NCBI GenBank assembly: GCA_014871385.1
Contig: CM026422.1
Span: 13,684,228 to 13,748,227 of the forward strand
DNA length: 64,000 nt
Origin: Ceratodon purpureus
Lineage: Eukaryota; Streptophyta; Bryopsida; Pseudoditrichales; Ditrichaceae
Direction of reading: 5' to 3'
The translations under genes were made by a program, and so were the position numbers. Below are positions 1 through 11,457 of the stretch, in pieces. The notes under the pieces are model-generated. The model was not told the origin of the DNA and did no database searches. It saw only the letters and a list, made by a program, of their open reading frames with translations. How positions within the stretch are numbered: the first letter of the stretch is position 1; the number at the start of each line of letters is the position of its first letter.

Positions 1-1110
1 GCCAGCCAGCAAAGCTTCCTCAGCAGCACATACCTATCAATCGAAAACACAAGAATAAAATCAATCAGACACATGATGGCAGAGCTTACAATCCGTGCAC
101 AAACTGCTACAAATGTTTATCTCCTCCGCCTTCATGTAAACACTCCATATCCGCACGTGTCACAAGTAAACGAAATCTCTCCTCTTTGAAAATCATCAAA
201 ATTTCAATGCACTCTACACTACAATATTCTCCCCGCGACAATTACACTAAATTTACCACTACACGCCTAACGAGCAACCCCCCGCCACAAAACCGTCTAC
301 AATGTCCCACAGATGCCTCTCAACAAGCAGACATTACGTACCTTCTCTCAAAACAAGCACCCACAGTGATCATTTCGAAGAATTGCCTCATCTACTCACA
401 CAAATTCAGTCCGAACCGCACCGCACACTAGAACGATCACTGTCTACAATACCTGTAGCTCTCTCTTAACAACGAGCAGTTCGCTTCCCTCAAAAAAAAA
501 AAGGGTGTACAGAGCAAATCATTCCGAATTCCCTAAAACTTGGTTGAGTTTGTTCAACCCCCTCACCGCACACAAGAATAGGAAACCCGTCTACAATGTC
601 GTATCAACAAGAAGCAATTAGATCCCTCCGAACTAGCTAGCGGCTACAGTAATCATTTCAAACCACACCGGAAATCAAAACAACAACCGCCCACCGCGTC
701 CTAGAGCTGCATCTCAACAAGCAGCGATTCCGATAGCCTCCCTGCCTCGAAAACAGAGACACAGCTGCAGACTAGTAATCATGATTCGGGAATTCCACTA
801 CCTGAAACTGGGCCGAATTTGTTAGAAACCGCACCACACACACTAAACCAACAACCGTGTACAATGTCGATATCTGAGCAAGCAACGATTTCACTGGAAA
901 CTAGCAGCTAGCTACAGTACTAGTGCGATGAATTAGAATTGGTCCCCTACCTGAACACAAGCCCAGTCTTTTCCAGGTGGAAAAATAACAACAAACGTGC
1001 CCAATGTCGATGTACTAAGCAACGATTAGTAATCTAGATAATAGTATGCTTAAATGGAACAGGCGGGTAGCTAGCTACAGTCAGTAGAGCGAGGGTGGTG
1101 ACTAGTTACC
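1..1110 (-). other. Possible 5' leader exons and intron of a minus-strand gene leaving the window
   Basis: On the minus strand a good splice donor (CTTCAG followed by GTAACTAG) ends a possible leader exon at 1110. A pyrimidine-rich tract ending in AG precedes a possible exon at 33..1. The GC-rich block from about 1110 to 1560 would then be promoter or untranslated first exon. No reading frame crosses the two exons from a visible ATG: the frame open in the left exon meets a stop upstream in the right one. The coding start, if the gene is real, therefore lies beyond position 1. No product can be named. The whole intron is made of degenerate tandem repeats (separate entry). Confidence 0.3.
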
Positions 1111-1115
1111 TGAAG
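290..1115. repeat. Six degenerate ~110-160 bp tandem repeat units
   Basis: Units start near 298, 444, 590, 700, 858 and 995. Each opens with a variant of TCTACAATGTC, followed by CTCAACAAGCAGCGATT-like, CTAGCTACAGTA-like and AATCATTTCGAATT-like blocks in the same order. Several end in a CCGCACCGCACAC-like block. Units have drifted strongly, so this is an old tandem duplication. Three units (near 797, 945 and 1108) carry ACCTGAA, which reads as a splice donor (TTCAG|GT) on the minus strand. Confidence 0.6.
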
Positions 1116-1350
1116 GTGGGCGGACAGCAGCACGAGCTCCCATGGCAGCGCTAGCAAGCGGAGGCGACGAAACACGATTTAGAGTGCATGGCAATTGTGG
1201 AGCGGGGAGGAGCGACGGAGACGCCGGAGTGGAGTGCAGACTGTGTGTCTGTGGGTCGCGGGGCTCCACAGGCTGTGCGTTCACGCGCAGATTGAAAGTG
1301 CCCCAGCCTGTGGCCCTCCCTCGCTGCCCTCCCCTTTCCCATGACTCGGC

Positions 1351-1420
1351 CATGCCATGCCATGCCATTGCCGCTGCCATGGCCATGGTCCGGTAGATGG
1401 GCATGGCATGGCATGGCATG
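1351..1420. repeat. CATGC microsatellite forming an 18-bp perfect inverted repeat
   Basis: The left arm at 1351-1368 is three and a half copies of CATGC and pairs exactly with 1403-1420. The spacer is 34 bases and itself contains the palindrome CCATGGCCATGG. It lies in the GC-rich block that may be the promoter of the minus-strand gene on the left. Confidence 0.75.
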
Positions 1421-1615
1421 ACATGGCGCGATCTGGAGCGCGGGCGGGGGCAGGGGTGGGCGGGTGGCCCGCTCGGGGCCGTTCTCTGGGTGCGGTTGTG
1501 TGGCGAGAGTGTGGTGGCGCTTGGCGGGTGCGGATGGGCTCCCAGGTACCATATGGCCCTTCACACTAGATCTTTTCTTTTTCTTTTCTTTATTTCCCTC
1601 ACATATAGTGATTTC

Positions 1616-2017
1616 CATTAGGTGCAAAATGGGGTCATGAAAAGGCCGTATAAGCGGCACGTGAGAGAAAAAATTGGCCGCTGCCCGCATACTTTTTGAC
1701 ATGGCACCGAAGGTGCCACCGTGGTGCCAGCAAATGCCACGGGGGGTCGAACCAATGACCTCCCCGCAAGGCGTGTGGAGGGCGCTGCTACAGTGGCGGG
1801 CTGACAGCATTTTGTCCACTTGGGACCAAACCCCGAGGCGACCCAATCATGTCAGCTCGCACATTCCAAGGACCTTTGTTCACGGTGCGCCACCGAGAAC
1901 CCTGCGGGCAGCAATTTTGGCATCCGCTGCCAGCGGCAAGAGGGGCTTTGGACAGGAAGTTCACCTAATTTGGGCAGGCTTATACGGCCTCTTCATGACC
2001 CCATTTTGCACCTAATG
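1616..2017. mobile_element. MITE-like element with ~39-bp terminal inverted repeats
   Basis: The ends 1616-1654 and 1979-2017 are reverse complements over 39 bases with one mismatch; the core is GGTGCAAAATGGGGTCATG. The element is about 400 bp and encodes nothing convincing. The TIR proper probably begins at 1621 and ends at 2012, flanked by TTA on the left and TAA on the right, so only a TA target duplication can be proposed. The interior contains short palindromes (TGGCACC / GGTGCCA) and is much more GC-rich than the DNA to its right. Confidence 0.7.
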
Positions 2018-3500
2018 CAAAACTGAGTTACTGTTTTGGTTACAAATCATCTCATGGAGTTATCATTTTATGTTATTAGTTTTATTGAAATTTTCAATGA
2101 CTTTGGTTAAAGCTCAACCACTAAGTTTAAATTATAGAGACTAGATTATGTGGTGGCTTACCGGCCACCATAAAGATTTTTATAAATTTAAGAATATCCA
2201 CTTTGTTAAGTTTTTTTTGCAACAGCTAAAGCTTTCACATATTTAATATTTCGATAGATTTTTGAATTTTTTGTAATTTAAAACTTGAATTAATTTTTTA
2301 TTTAAAAAAAGATTAAATGAATGTATGTTATAATTAAAATATAATTAAATTTATAATATATATATAAGTATATATATTTAATGTGTGGAAAATATTTTTT
2401 GCTTCACCTATATTAATTTCATATTTAAGTTTACATTCATAAAGAGAAAGAAAAAAAATCTAAGTTAATATTTAATTTTTTTTAGATTTCAAAATCTCCA
2501 AGTTTTAAAAAAAAAAAAAATTAAAAAAAATTAAAAAAAATAAAAAATAAAAAAAAATAAAAAAAAATAAAAACGTGAATGCACTATACAAGAATATTTA
2601 AACATTAGCAGAACCAGCATCTTCATTCTCAGTTTCCTCCACCAGAAAGTCCGTCTCCTTCACCATGCCCTTCTATATGATTGTGCTTCATCTTCTTACC
2701 CGCAATCTCGGACAATTGCTTAAATTCTTATTTGGATTGTTTTAGGTCTACATACCTAAAAGGTCGTTGGTGGTCATGAAGTCCACCACATTTTTTAGGT
2801 CTTGGATTCTCATAAAGCTTAGAACTGCATCTAAAACATCATTGTTGTTCCAAAACTCTTCCCGAAAAAACCTAATCGTTTGTAAGAAAAAATACATCAC
2901 AAATTCCGAAGAATGTTAATATATCTCAAAACAAACACAACCAATCTTCATTAGAGTTTTCAAGTTTTTTGTGCCAAATTTGTATGATAAAACAATATTT
3001 ATCCTCGTTTCCCTATAAACCACTTTTAAAGACGGTTCAGAACAGAGGAAACGGAGTTGTTGCCTAGGTGCTGAGAGAAGGCTGAGAGAAGTGCGAGAGA
3101 AGGCCAAGAGAAGTGCGAGAGATGGTCCAAATGAAGTCGAAAGTTGCCTTTTGTACTGGCCCATGTGCTCACATCTAAGTACTACTTGATTTTGTGCTGA
3201 AACGTTGCATTCATGTTGCCACTTCTAATTTTGATCCATCATGGTGGCAACATGTCATCTATCTGTAGATTGACTCTTCATGCTTAGTTGTTGTATGCAT
3301 CTTAGTGTCAGAGGTATTTTTTAACTTCCTTTTCATTTGACCTTCTTGATTTTAAATTATTTGGACATCATTGATATATAATTTTGTGATTTTAATATAT
3401 TTCGTCAAATGCTCACTTATTTTAGATTGATTCCGGCATTATTAAGTAATAATTTTTTAAAAAAAAACAACTTATAATTTTTGAATTATTTAGTGTCGGA
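2018..3500. other. AT-rich DNA without a recognisable gene
   Basis: I see long A/T runs (A-rich tract around 2500-2570) and a short GA-rich tandem motif (GAGAAGTGCGAGAGA, about 3080-3125). No reading frame has codon use or motifs like the real genes in this window. Confidence 0.6.
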
Positions 3501-3519
3501 TCGACCCTGAACCTACGGT

Positions 3520-3715
3520 ATCTCTCTTCATTTGCGGCAATGTAATATCCTTGAAGTAATTGAGCGCAGCTTTGTGAACAATCAGTAACACATCGTGAGC
3601 TTTGACAGATTTTCTTAATTGTTCAAACGCCGCATTGTATTATCTCAATTCTTCAGTGCCGCATCATGGGAGCAAAGAGAAATCTTCAATTCTTCAAACG
3701 CTGCCAGCAACTTGT
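3520..3715 (-). pseudogene. Decayed coding fragment with two related peptide blocks
   Basis: Read on the minus strand, 3715 to about 3660 gives a peptide around LLAAFEELKISL. After a frame change, 3633 to about 3520 gives a coherent amphipathic peptide that begins AAFEQLRKSVKAHDVLL. The two blocks resemble each other (AAFE-x-L-x(5)-HD), so they may be repeats of one domain. Stops and a frame shift separate them and no start is visible. I do not recognise the family; a retroelement or moss repeat-protein remnant is possible. Confidence 0.3.
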
Positions 3716-6170
3716 GATTTGAGGGTCCATATGCCATCCTAGTTGGAAGCCTATAGCAAGGACAACAAGGTCCAAAATGGGGGAGATGTATGAAGAAAAA
3801 AATGGAAGAAGTATGAAGAAAGAGAGAACAGCAAACTACTCTGCTGCTATTAAAGTGAGATTTCTTTTTAAATTAAATTAAAAATAAATAAATAAATAAA
3901 ATCAGTGATATTTATTTTATTTATTTATTTATTTTAATAATTCCTTCATTCCATTAAAAAAAAAAAAAAAATTAAAAAAAAAAAAAAAAAAAAAAAAACT
4001 TTGATTTTACCTTCATCTCCACTATATTGTTGCTACTACTATTTGATTTGATCATTCAAAGTCGTTTAAACATAGTCACTTTCTTTATCACATGGACTTC
4101 ACTTGCATTTCCAAAATACCGTATCTCGTGGTCAGTCTCTACAGATCAATGACAAACTGGATTATTTTAAGGGTGCATGGATTTCGGCAAAGGATGTAAA
4201 AACATTCTCAATATTCGAGGTGGCCCACACTTTATATTTCGCCTTTTTGAGGTTGACGACACTTTTGTGGTGCTAGTAGGTACCGGTACAAGTGGCGATG
4301 GTAGTTGGGGTGGTGGTAGAGCTTTTCGTGGCATTATGATAGTTTTTAGGGTGTTGTAATTTCTATTGTGGATCAAGTTGTCTTCACCATATCCAACGTT
4401 GCAACAACTATGCTTCACCACAAAATATCCATTGTCTCTACAGATACGCTTCACCACAAAACTTCAGCTCTGGTTGCACTAAAAAATAGACCGGTCTTAA
4501 AGAATGATCATTGTCCATGTTTGTTGAGGTGGGATGTCATCTTCTGGTAGCATTTGCACCTGCATTGGTTGTCAAGCAGATTATTGTACATGTCCTTTAA
4601 AGTTGAGCAGAGCACTTGATTTTGTATATGCTGTGCATGAGAGAGCAAGGAGGTGCAATTGTAAAGCTTTGAAGCGGATCTTACCAATTTCGTTTTGCAA
4701 AGTTAAGAAGAGAGAATTCTTGTTCTGAAATTTTTACAACTAAAGAAGCCATAGATTCCACTACTAGAATTCTTCATTGAGTGTTGGTGTACCTTGGAAA
4801 TGATAGAAAATATTCTACTCAAATTTATCATATTATGATATAATTTTTTTTAGTATATCAACTACAGTAAAAAAATGTGATAGTTTACAAACATTTTATA
4901 CTTCTAGATGGCTTTGATGTATTTGACATTACATGGACACATGTGAAGCCCAAAGGAGTTTCCACATTACAATATTTTCAGCAAATTCAATAAGAGTTTT
5001 TTAAAAAATGGACAAAATTGTAAAGAGGTTGTTATTGGAGACATGTTTAATAAATATGTGAATGAATTAGAAACATTATAATTCATTTGGATAAATTAGT
5101 ACATAATCTATTAATTGTAAGTTTTACAAGTTATAATTGCATATAATTTTTCAATTTGAATTTGAATTGATATAGATTTGAAGTTTTAATTTTATATAAA
5201 ATTTAGATTTTAATCAAATTCAAAGTTATTTTTTAATCCAAATTTGATTGGAAGAATAACTCATGAGAAAGGAGAGGGGTTTTACTTGCAAATATTGCAA
5301 AAGAAACGTGCGATAAAAAATAGGAACTATTATATTCATTACAGATATATTTTGTAAAAAAATATACACATAATATAGGAATTCAAAACAACAAAACATG
5401 TTTACATAACATAGTATTAAGGAAAACTGGTCATTGCCTTTGAAAACCGCACTTGCTCCCTCCATCATGAGTTTAGATGAAACTAAAGGTTTCAAAAAAA
5501 AAATTGACAAAAATTGCACTTTTTATAAATGCAACCCGGAATAAATGTCAAACTTGCAACCTTGCATACATCTCATAGTTATATATATCTAGATTAAAAA
5601 AATATGATGTAATATTATATATTATATATCTTTATATATACACACAAACATATATATGTATATGCTTGGAATACACAATGGAATATCAATACCTAGGTAG
5701 ACTAGAAAAAAAATCAACCAGTATATATTAAATATATGTTCTACTGCTAAAACTTGTATACTATTTTGCACCTACTTGAATTCATTTTCCTCTGTTGCGT
5801 CTGCATTGTTGTCCACTTACTCATCGTTTGTTGTATGGGATTGATTTGCCATGTGCTCCAACAGATGAAATGTCATTGCTTTTGGAATAGATATTTTTTT
5901 CAGCACGATGGTTTTTTCAACCGTACAAGTCTCAATTTCTGTAGATGCTTCCCATGAGGTGATTGATGTATCTAAATCTACCCAATTTGACAGCTCATAA
6001 GAAGGAATCCATCTTCGTTTTAGACATTTTTCATATCTGTGAGTCCACATGCCTAAGTCATCTTGCCGAATTGTTGATTTTGGCCAATACCATGTTACCT
6101 TCATGCATCATGATTCTGTGGAAACATTTCTTATAGCCTTCACCTTTCTTAGAAAAAGAGGTATGCCCAA
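3716..6170. other. AT-rich DNA, no supported gene
   Basis: A long oligo-A stretch lies at about 3955-3999. Short open frames near 4177-4457, 4534-4728 and 5817-6104 lack family motifs and convincing splice context. The 5817-6104 minus-strand frame is rich in W, E and T and might be a remnant of a transposon protein, but I cannot identify it. Confidence 0.5.
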
Positions 6171-6354
6171 CTATTGTCCTCCAGGAGCTAGAATACAGCA
6201 AAGTAGTAGAAATACTACCATCAACAATTGCGGAAGCCCTGAGTCAACAGAAAAGGAATTCGATGAAAGCGAAATGGAAGCAAATTGATGCATTCGGAGT
6301 TTGAAGACCAGGGCACAAAATTGAAGGATATGGCAGAGGGAAGAAATCACGTAC

Positions 6355-6827
6355 TGAAGGTGGTGGCAGATGGAGGCGGCGTCGATAAAGAAGGCCAAGA
6401 AGATGGCATTCGTGTGATCACTCAGCCCACTCGTACACTGGGAAATAGGAACGGATTCAGGGCAATAAATTGCGTCTCGTTTCGAAACCCTCAAAAAACA
6501 ATTCATCAGCCACAATGCCAACCGCGCTTTCTTCTCCTCGTCCTTCAAGATCTCTCGGCAAGAAGACAGTAAACGCGAGTACGCGCTATGCCAACACGAA
6601 TCGTGCCGCGCTTCCTCCACCAAATCCTTCCCTCTGGAGCTTAAAATCTGCCCTGTCTCAATGTCAAAGTCTGTGGGCCGGGAGCGGAGAGGAGGATCCG
6701 GCTCCGCTGGTGCAGGACCAAGCGCAAACCACCTCGACAACGAAGTCTCTGAAGAGGGAGAGAAAAGCAAAATCAAGACGAAATAGAGCCCCAATCTCTT
6801 CATCGCTCTGCTACGCGAGATGTCCAT
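6355..6827 (-). CDS. GEX1/Brambleberry-like nuclear fusion protein, first exon only
   Basis: The GEX1/Brambleberry/Kar5 family acts at the nuclear envelope in nuclear fusion (karyogamy) during gamete fusion. The 157 codons start with a signal peptide (hydrophobic run after MKRLGLYFVLILLF). They continue into the cysteine-containing family N-terminus: GKDLVEEARHDSCWHSAY, then SSCREIL, ARLALWLMNCFL, and end at SICHHLQ. In family members this block is followed by a long coiled coil and membrane segments. The exon ends at a GTACGT donor (6354). I find no second exon with the expected coiled coil in the 6.3 kb to the left. Start 6827 is chosen because the signal peptide follows it; 6803 is an alternative. 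This may be a truncated copy, or the rest may lie beyond a long or disrupted intron. The family call is from remembered motifs. Confidence 0.55.
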
Positions 6828-7567
6828 AGCTGCTTGTCCCTTCTCCTTTATCTGGCTAATCTGATATGTGGATGAGCATTGTGATGATGTAATGCTTGTT
6901 TGCTCACAGTCGAGCCACACTGCATTTCCGTTGGTACAAATTAGATCACATGTTAGACCTTAAGTCTTCTATCGCCACATTTACGTCAGTGAAATTCACG
7001 TCCCTTGGTTGATTCTACAGCTTAACGAGGGAGAGCACATTCTGGAACAGCATCAAGTGCAGAAATTAGAAACAGGAATCAGGGGAATGTCTCCACCGTT
7101 TCCAAAGGCTTGATGACAATAGACAGGCCGAATTCGTGACAACGATGAAGGCAACTGTAGATCCCGAGGCGATTGTCGCGATGAAGTCTTGCACCTTCAA
7201 ACTCACGTAAACAAAACTTCTGAGCAGCAAATCTATCTCTAAAAAGCCATGTCACAATCCGGTGACAACTCTCTCCGCGCAAGCAGCGTCCATTCACACA
7301 CTGCGACGTACTTGTGAAGACACGCAATAGAAGAACCTAAGAATATTCTCTCTCGACCTGCACCTCCAACATTCCATTAAAAATCAAAAATACTATCTCT
7401 AAAACCTCGCATGCGGCCAATGCCGACAATACCGTCCATTCCGGCGTCACTTGTTCTATCCTCGATCAGCACGAACGCTTATCGGCTCCAAATTCTCAGC
7501 AACATCATCATAGAGATTTTGAGACGCATTACATGCAGAATTCCCGCAACGATTCTCTCTAAGCAAT

Positions 7568-7619
7568 GCGAAATAGTTCCGCGAAATAGTTCCGCGAAAT
7601 AGTTCCGCGAAATAGTTCC
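7568..7619. repeat. Four tandem copies of a 13-bp unit
   Basis: Exact copies of GCGAAATAGTTCC in tandem. The unit length is not a multiple of three, so the array would shift frame if coding. It lies downstream of the splice donor at 7678 on the minus strand, inside a possible intron. Confidence 0.9.
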
Positions 7620-7678
7620 TGAGACGCGCGCATACCGAAGAGAAAGTTTTAGGAGATTAGAAAAGCGGAGTAACTTAC

Positions 7679-7856
7679 CGGCGTGGTGAAGGAGCCCGGG
7701 ATGAACTTGAGGTTGCAGTTGGAAGCGCGCAGCAGCGACTCTAGGCTTGGAACGAGGTCGAGGTGCGCGTCTCGCTATGGCACGCTGCACAGCCACACTC
7801 CCGCCATAGCCACCAACACAGACTGCGAGCCTCATATCATTGATGTTGCTATTCAT
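7679..7856 (-). CDS. Possible first coding exon, unidentified
   Basis: An open frame starts MNSNINDMRLAVCVGGYGGS, is rich in R, A and P, and ends at a good splice donor (CACGCCG|GTAAGT). The basic, low-acid composition would suit a transit peptide. No following exon could be joined with confidence; a frame at 7079-7327 on the same strand is one candidate. I do not recognise a family. Confidence 0.25.
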
Positions 7857-7868
7857 AGCAACAAAATG

Positions 7869-9195
7869 TCAAACTTGAACATCGTTAAATGGATCAAATT
7901 TCAAATAGGGCTTCGATGTGGTTTCCTCCAAAGATGTAACATGTGCTGTATAAACAAGTCCTTGCTTCCTTGTGGATTTGGAGCTTTTGCTACGTGGTTT
8001 GTCGCGTCTCGGCCCAAAACATCCCTTCTCTTGTACCGTTGGAAGATGATTCAAGATTGCTCTTGGTGATGGTGCATCCTGACTGCCCTCGCCTACTTGA
8101 AGTTCTCTCAATCCATCCATATTCTCCTCCCTCTCAACATGCTTTTGCGACTCCATACTGTTGGGCCAAAAATTTGATTGTTCTCACACCTCTGAGTTGC
8201 TCTTCTCAGGAAATTCGCTGGGATATTGTAGCAACCACTTCGTATCGTCAATGGCTTTTAGATTACGCTCAACCTGCATCAACTTCAAGAAGCATCGTTC
8301 TTTCCATTTAATAAATTCCTCCAAGGCTCTCATCTCTTGTTCAGTTGCCTCTTCCACTTTGGCAAAATCCGGTTTTAAACCTCCTTCCGGCACTTCTTTC
8401 AGGCATTGATAGGCGTTTGCAGGCTCCCAAGTTGAATCTCGAGCATAGTTCTTGGTCTGAACAAATGGTTTATTGTTTTTCAAATAAAACCTCATGTGAC
8501 GTGGTTTGGAAATCCCAACAAATGAGTCTAGACCTATAAACATGTATGGAGTGATGAATTTCTTCCAATCCCAGATGTGTTCCAAGTGACGAGAAGTTCT
8601 GAACGATTATGTGGGAGATGTGCCTCCCTTCACCAAGGCTAATAGTTGTTGCATTGAAACAATGTCTTGCCGCTTCAGTACTCCAAATATAATATTGAAT
8701 CTTTGGTCTATGTCCCCATGTGTGTGCCCAACAAGAAGAAAAGCTAAATGTACCTCCACAAAAATAGCCCAAACCAACAAGTGCGGCACACAAACCAAAC
8801 ATGTATTGGTTCTTGTTTTCTCTGCCACAATTGTCCGCTTGGATGCATAAGGTTGGAGGAAGAATGCCACCACGTCGAGTATTCACATCGGTAATTGCAT
8901 ATAGTATGGATGTAATCACCTGATTGCTATCATTCTGATGATGGAAGTAAATCCAAACATCATAATACAATCCTTCTCCGTGGACAAAAACACCACACAA
9001 ATGTGTCTTCACATACCGACCTTCGATTCCCTTCAGTGATTGTCGTAACTTTGGTACCATTGTAGTATTCTGGTCCATCTTATCAACGATGAAGCATAGA
9101 GATTCGTTTGAAAATAAATTCGCATTATCTTTAGCATCCCAATGATGCAACATCAAAGGGAGATGCAAGGAGAAGAACACCAGAGGAATTAACAA
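7869..9195 (-). pseudogene. DUF7869-type transposase-like protein, frameshifted
   Basis: Reading leftward, three frames join into one protein. The first (9195-8700) carries QADNCGRENKNQYMFGL. The second (8760-8607) has the family signature HLAFLLVGHTHGDIDQRF and then QDIVSMQQLLALV. The third (8585-8184) contains HIWDWKKFITPYMF and an acidic/coiled stretch. A basic tail may continue to 7869. The DN-x-ENKN and VGHTHxDIDQ-F motifs are those of DUF7869 proteins, which I understand to be RNase-H-like and linked to mobile elements; this is from memory. At least two frameshifts (near 8740 and 8590) make it non-functional. The 5' end is cut at about 9190, where the sequence changes abruptly to plus-strand coding remnants. 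Confidence 0.6.
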
Positions 9196-9710
9196 GGCTG
9201 ATCAATTGTTATTTGCCAAAGCATTGGGCACTGGCCTTGGTGGGACTTAGCTCAACCATTCCAGCAATTGTTGAAGAGGGATTCAAAGGGACTCAAATTT
9301 TAGCATTTGATGATAATAGTGAGAGGAGCATGAGGTTGTCTGAGTGGGTAAGACAACATGATGGGGTTGTATGAGATTTTGCATCACGAGAACCTACTGG
9401 AGATGAATCAGAAAGTGATATGGCACAAGGAGAGGAAGGTTATGAAGTGCATACAGACTCGGAGATAAAGGATGAGCTGGATGACAATGATATGGATGAT
9501 GAAGACGACAAGGATGAAGACACTGACGATGATGATGAATCAAAGATGGATAGCGATGGCGGCGATGATGTTACAATACCTTTGTTGAGACTGGAAGTTG
9601 TAGTTCCAATTCCAAAAGAGACAGGAACAAAAAGAAAGAGGAAAGATCCGATACTTACGAATGTGGTGGAATTGGAGAGCTCTGCGCTTGAGGATACACA
9701 AACATTATGA
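9190..9710 (+). pseudogene. Acidic protein remnant interrupted by one TGA
   Basis: A plus-strand frame reads LTRLINCYLPKHWALALVGL, then an ILAFDD / LSEWVRQHDGVV stretch, then TGA, and continues in the same frame into a strongly acidic D/E-rich region and a basic KRKRKD segment to a stop at 9710. Further coherent peptide (KKTTEKVIG, KRKAMGTS) follows the stop up to about 9930, so there is more than one nonsense mutation. There is no ATG upstream, because the sequence joins the minus-strand transposase-like pseudogene at about 9190. I do not recognise the family. Confidence 0.4.
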
Positions 9711-11420
9711 AGTTCCAGTAGTCCAAAGAAAACAACTGAAAAAGTTATAGGGCGTGATAAAAGAAAAGCAATGGGAACAAGCATGATTTTGAAGAAAAAA
9801 CGTTCAAGTACTTCAAGGAGGCCATCAATAGCAACTACGGTTTCACTAGGCAACCCTACAATGGTAATCATGACCGAGATTTTAAACATATCACTTGATA
9901 ATAGTGTTGCAAGTATACAGACACCGGCAAATTGAGTCGAGTTTAAGGTTAATGTTTGTGTGAATTTACTTGAGACATTACAGTGGCAATTATTGCAAAA
10001 ATCATATCGCTTTCACGGTCCGACCAGTTGCACAACAAAATGCAACTAGAGGGATTTTACAAAGTGGCTGTAGAGAAGGTTATTGTTGGAGAATCTCCTC
10101 TTATGGTACCAGAACAATTGATTGTCGGAGATGTTGAGGGTACTATTACTACGTAGCGACATGATCGTATCGCACATATCATATGGATATATGTGATTAG
10201 CATTAGCTTTTACAGACTTATTTATTGAGTGGGTTTGATTAATAGGTCTTGTGGGCACATGTATGAAAATATAATAGAAAGTGCACCCCTCAAAAAGATT
10301 ATCTAGTTGAATTTGAGAGAATATTTAGTATTATATTGAATGTTATTTTTGGGTATCAAATATTCTATCTTAATATAAGATGATCTGGGCAAATTGCAAA
10401 TTTTTTTTATAATACTTTTTGAAATCTGATAAAAATATTCTACTCATTGAAACAAGTTCAAAATTTTCTAAAATGTTATGAAGTCCAACTAATGTAAGAT
10501 GAGAAGATTTATTAATGAACCATGTGATAGGTTCTACCATAAATTATAAACTGTTTATTTCACTTCTCCAAATTCAATCTCCTTAAAATGATTTTCATGT
10601 TTGTTTAGAAAAGATGTGGATTTATTTCAAATCATATTATATGTTATATCTGGATTCAAGCTCAAATTGGAAATAAATTTATTCAAAAATCCTTTGTACA
10701 CAGGTTAATTTAAAAATCCGTCAAAGTTTAACATGAAGAAGTTGGCTTTTGAAGAAGTCAAATTTTTGAGGAACATTATATACAAGAATAATCTTCCAAA
10801 AAGTCAAAAAAACTATGAGCATCTGTAAATTCATGGATTTAATTAACCTAAATTATTTCCTTCTTTTAGAGAATTTCATGTGAATCTTCTAGATATTTTT
10901 TCAAAAAAATTTAATTAGAGTTTTGTCTTATCATTTACATTTCAAATAAGAATGGTAATTATGCATTTCAAATGCACTAATTTTTTGCTATAGAATTTGT
11001 TTTTTGAAAATATGATGGTTAAATTGACCTCCATAACTAAAGATAATTTTTTCTCCGTTAATAAAAATTCAATGAAAAATACAATTCTTTGATAAAATTC
11101 AAGTCAATTCTGATAAACCATACCCTTTCAATTCCACATCATCAATGTATTCAAACCCTTGTATCACACATAATATCATTTTTTATCCATTCAAAGGTTT
11201 TTGAATCTTTATAATATTTTTTTCGGGATAATTTTTCAGTCTAACTTTTTAGTTGTACGCACTTTAGCGTTGAAATTCTTTTTTAATACACCCACCGTGT
11301 AACCCTCACGCTCGGTGTGGTGAGTATGTAATTTCCTCCGCAACCTGCTCAGGTTGGTACCAAACCACCAAAGCAGGTGGGTCGGAAAACGGCAGAAATA
11401 ACGTAGGCAGGTAGGAACGC
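9711..11420. other. AT-rich DNA without a recognisable gene
   Basis: Apart from the decayed extension of the acidic pseudogene to about 9930, I see only AT-rich sequence with short chance frames. Composition turns GC-richer from about 11270, which marks the approach to the helicase gene. Confidence 0.6.
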
Positions 11421-11457
11421 GGTGTCGGTAAACAAGGAGAAGCAAAGCGCGGGAGCT

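Noticed and set aside
1151..1846. 231-codon minus-strand frame
   Set aside because: It runs across the CATGC array and into the MITE terminal repeat, so it is a chance frame through noncoding elements.
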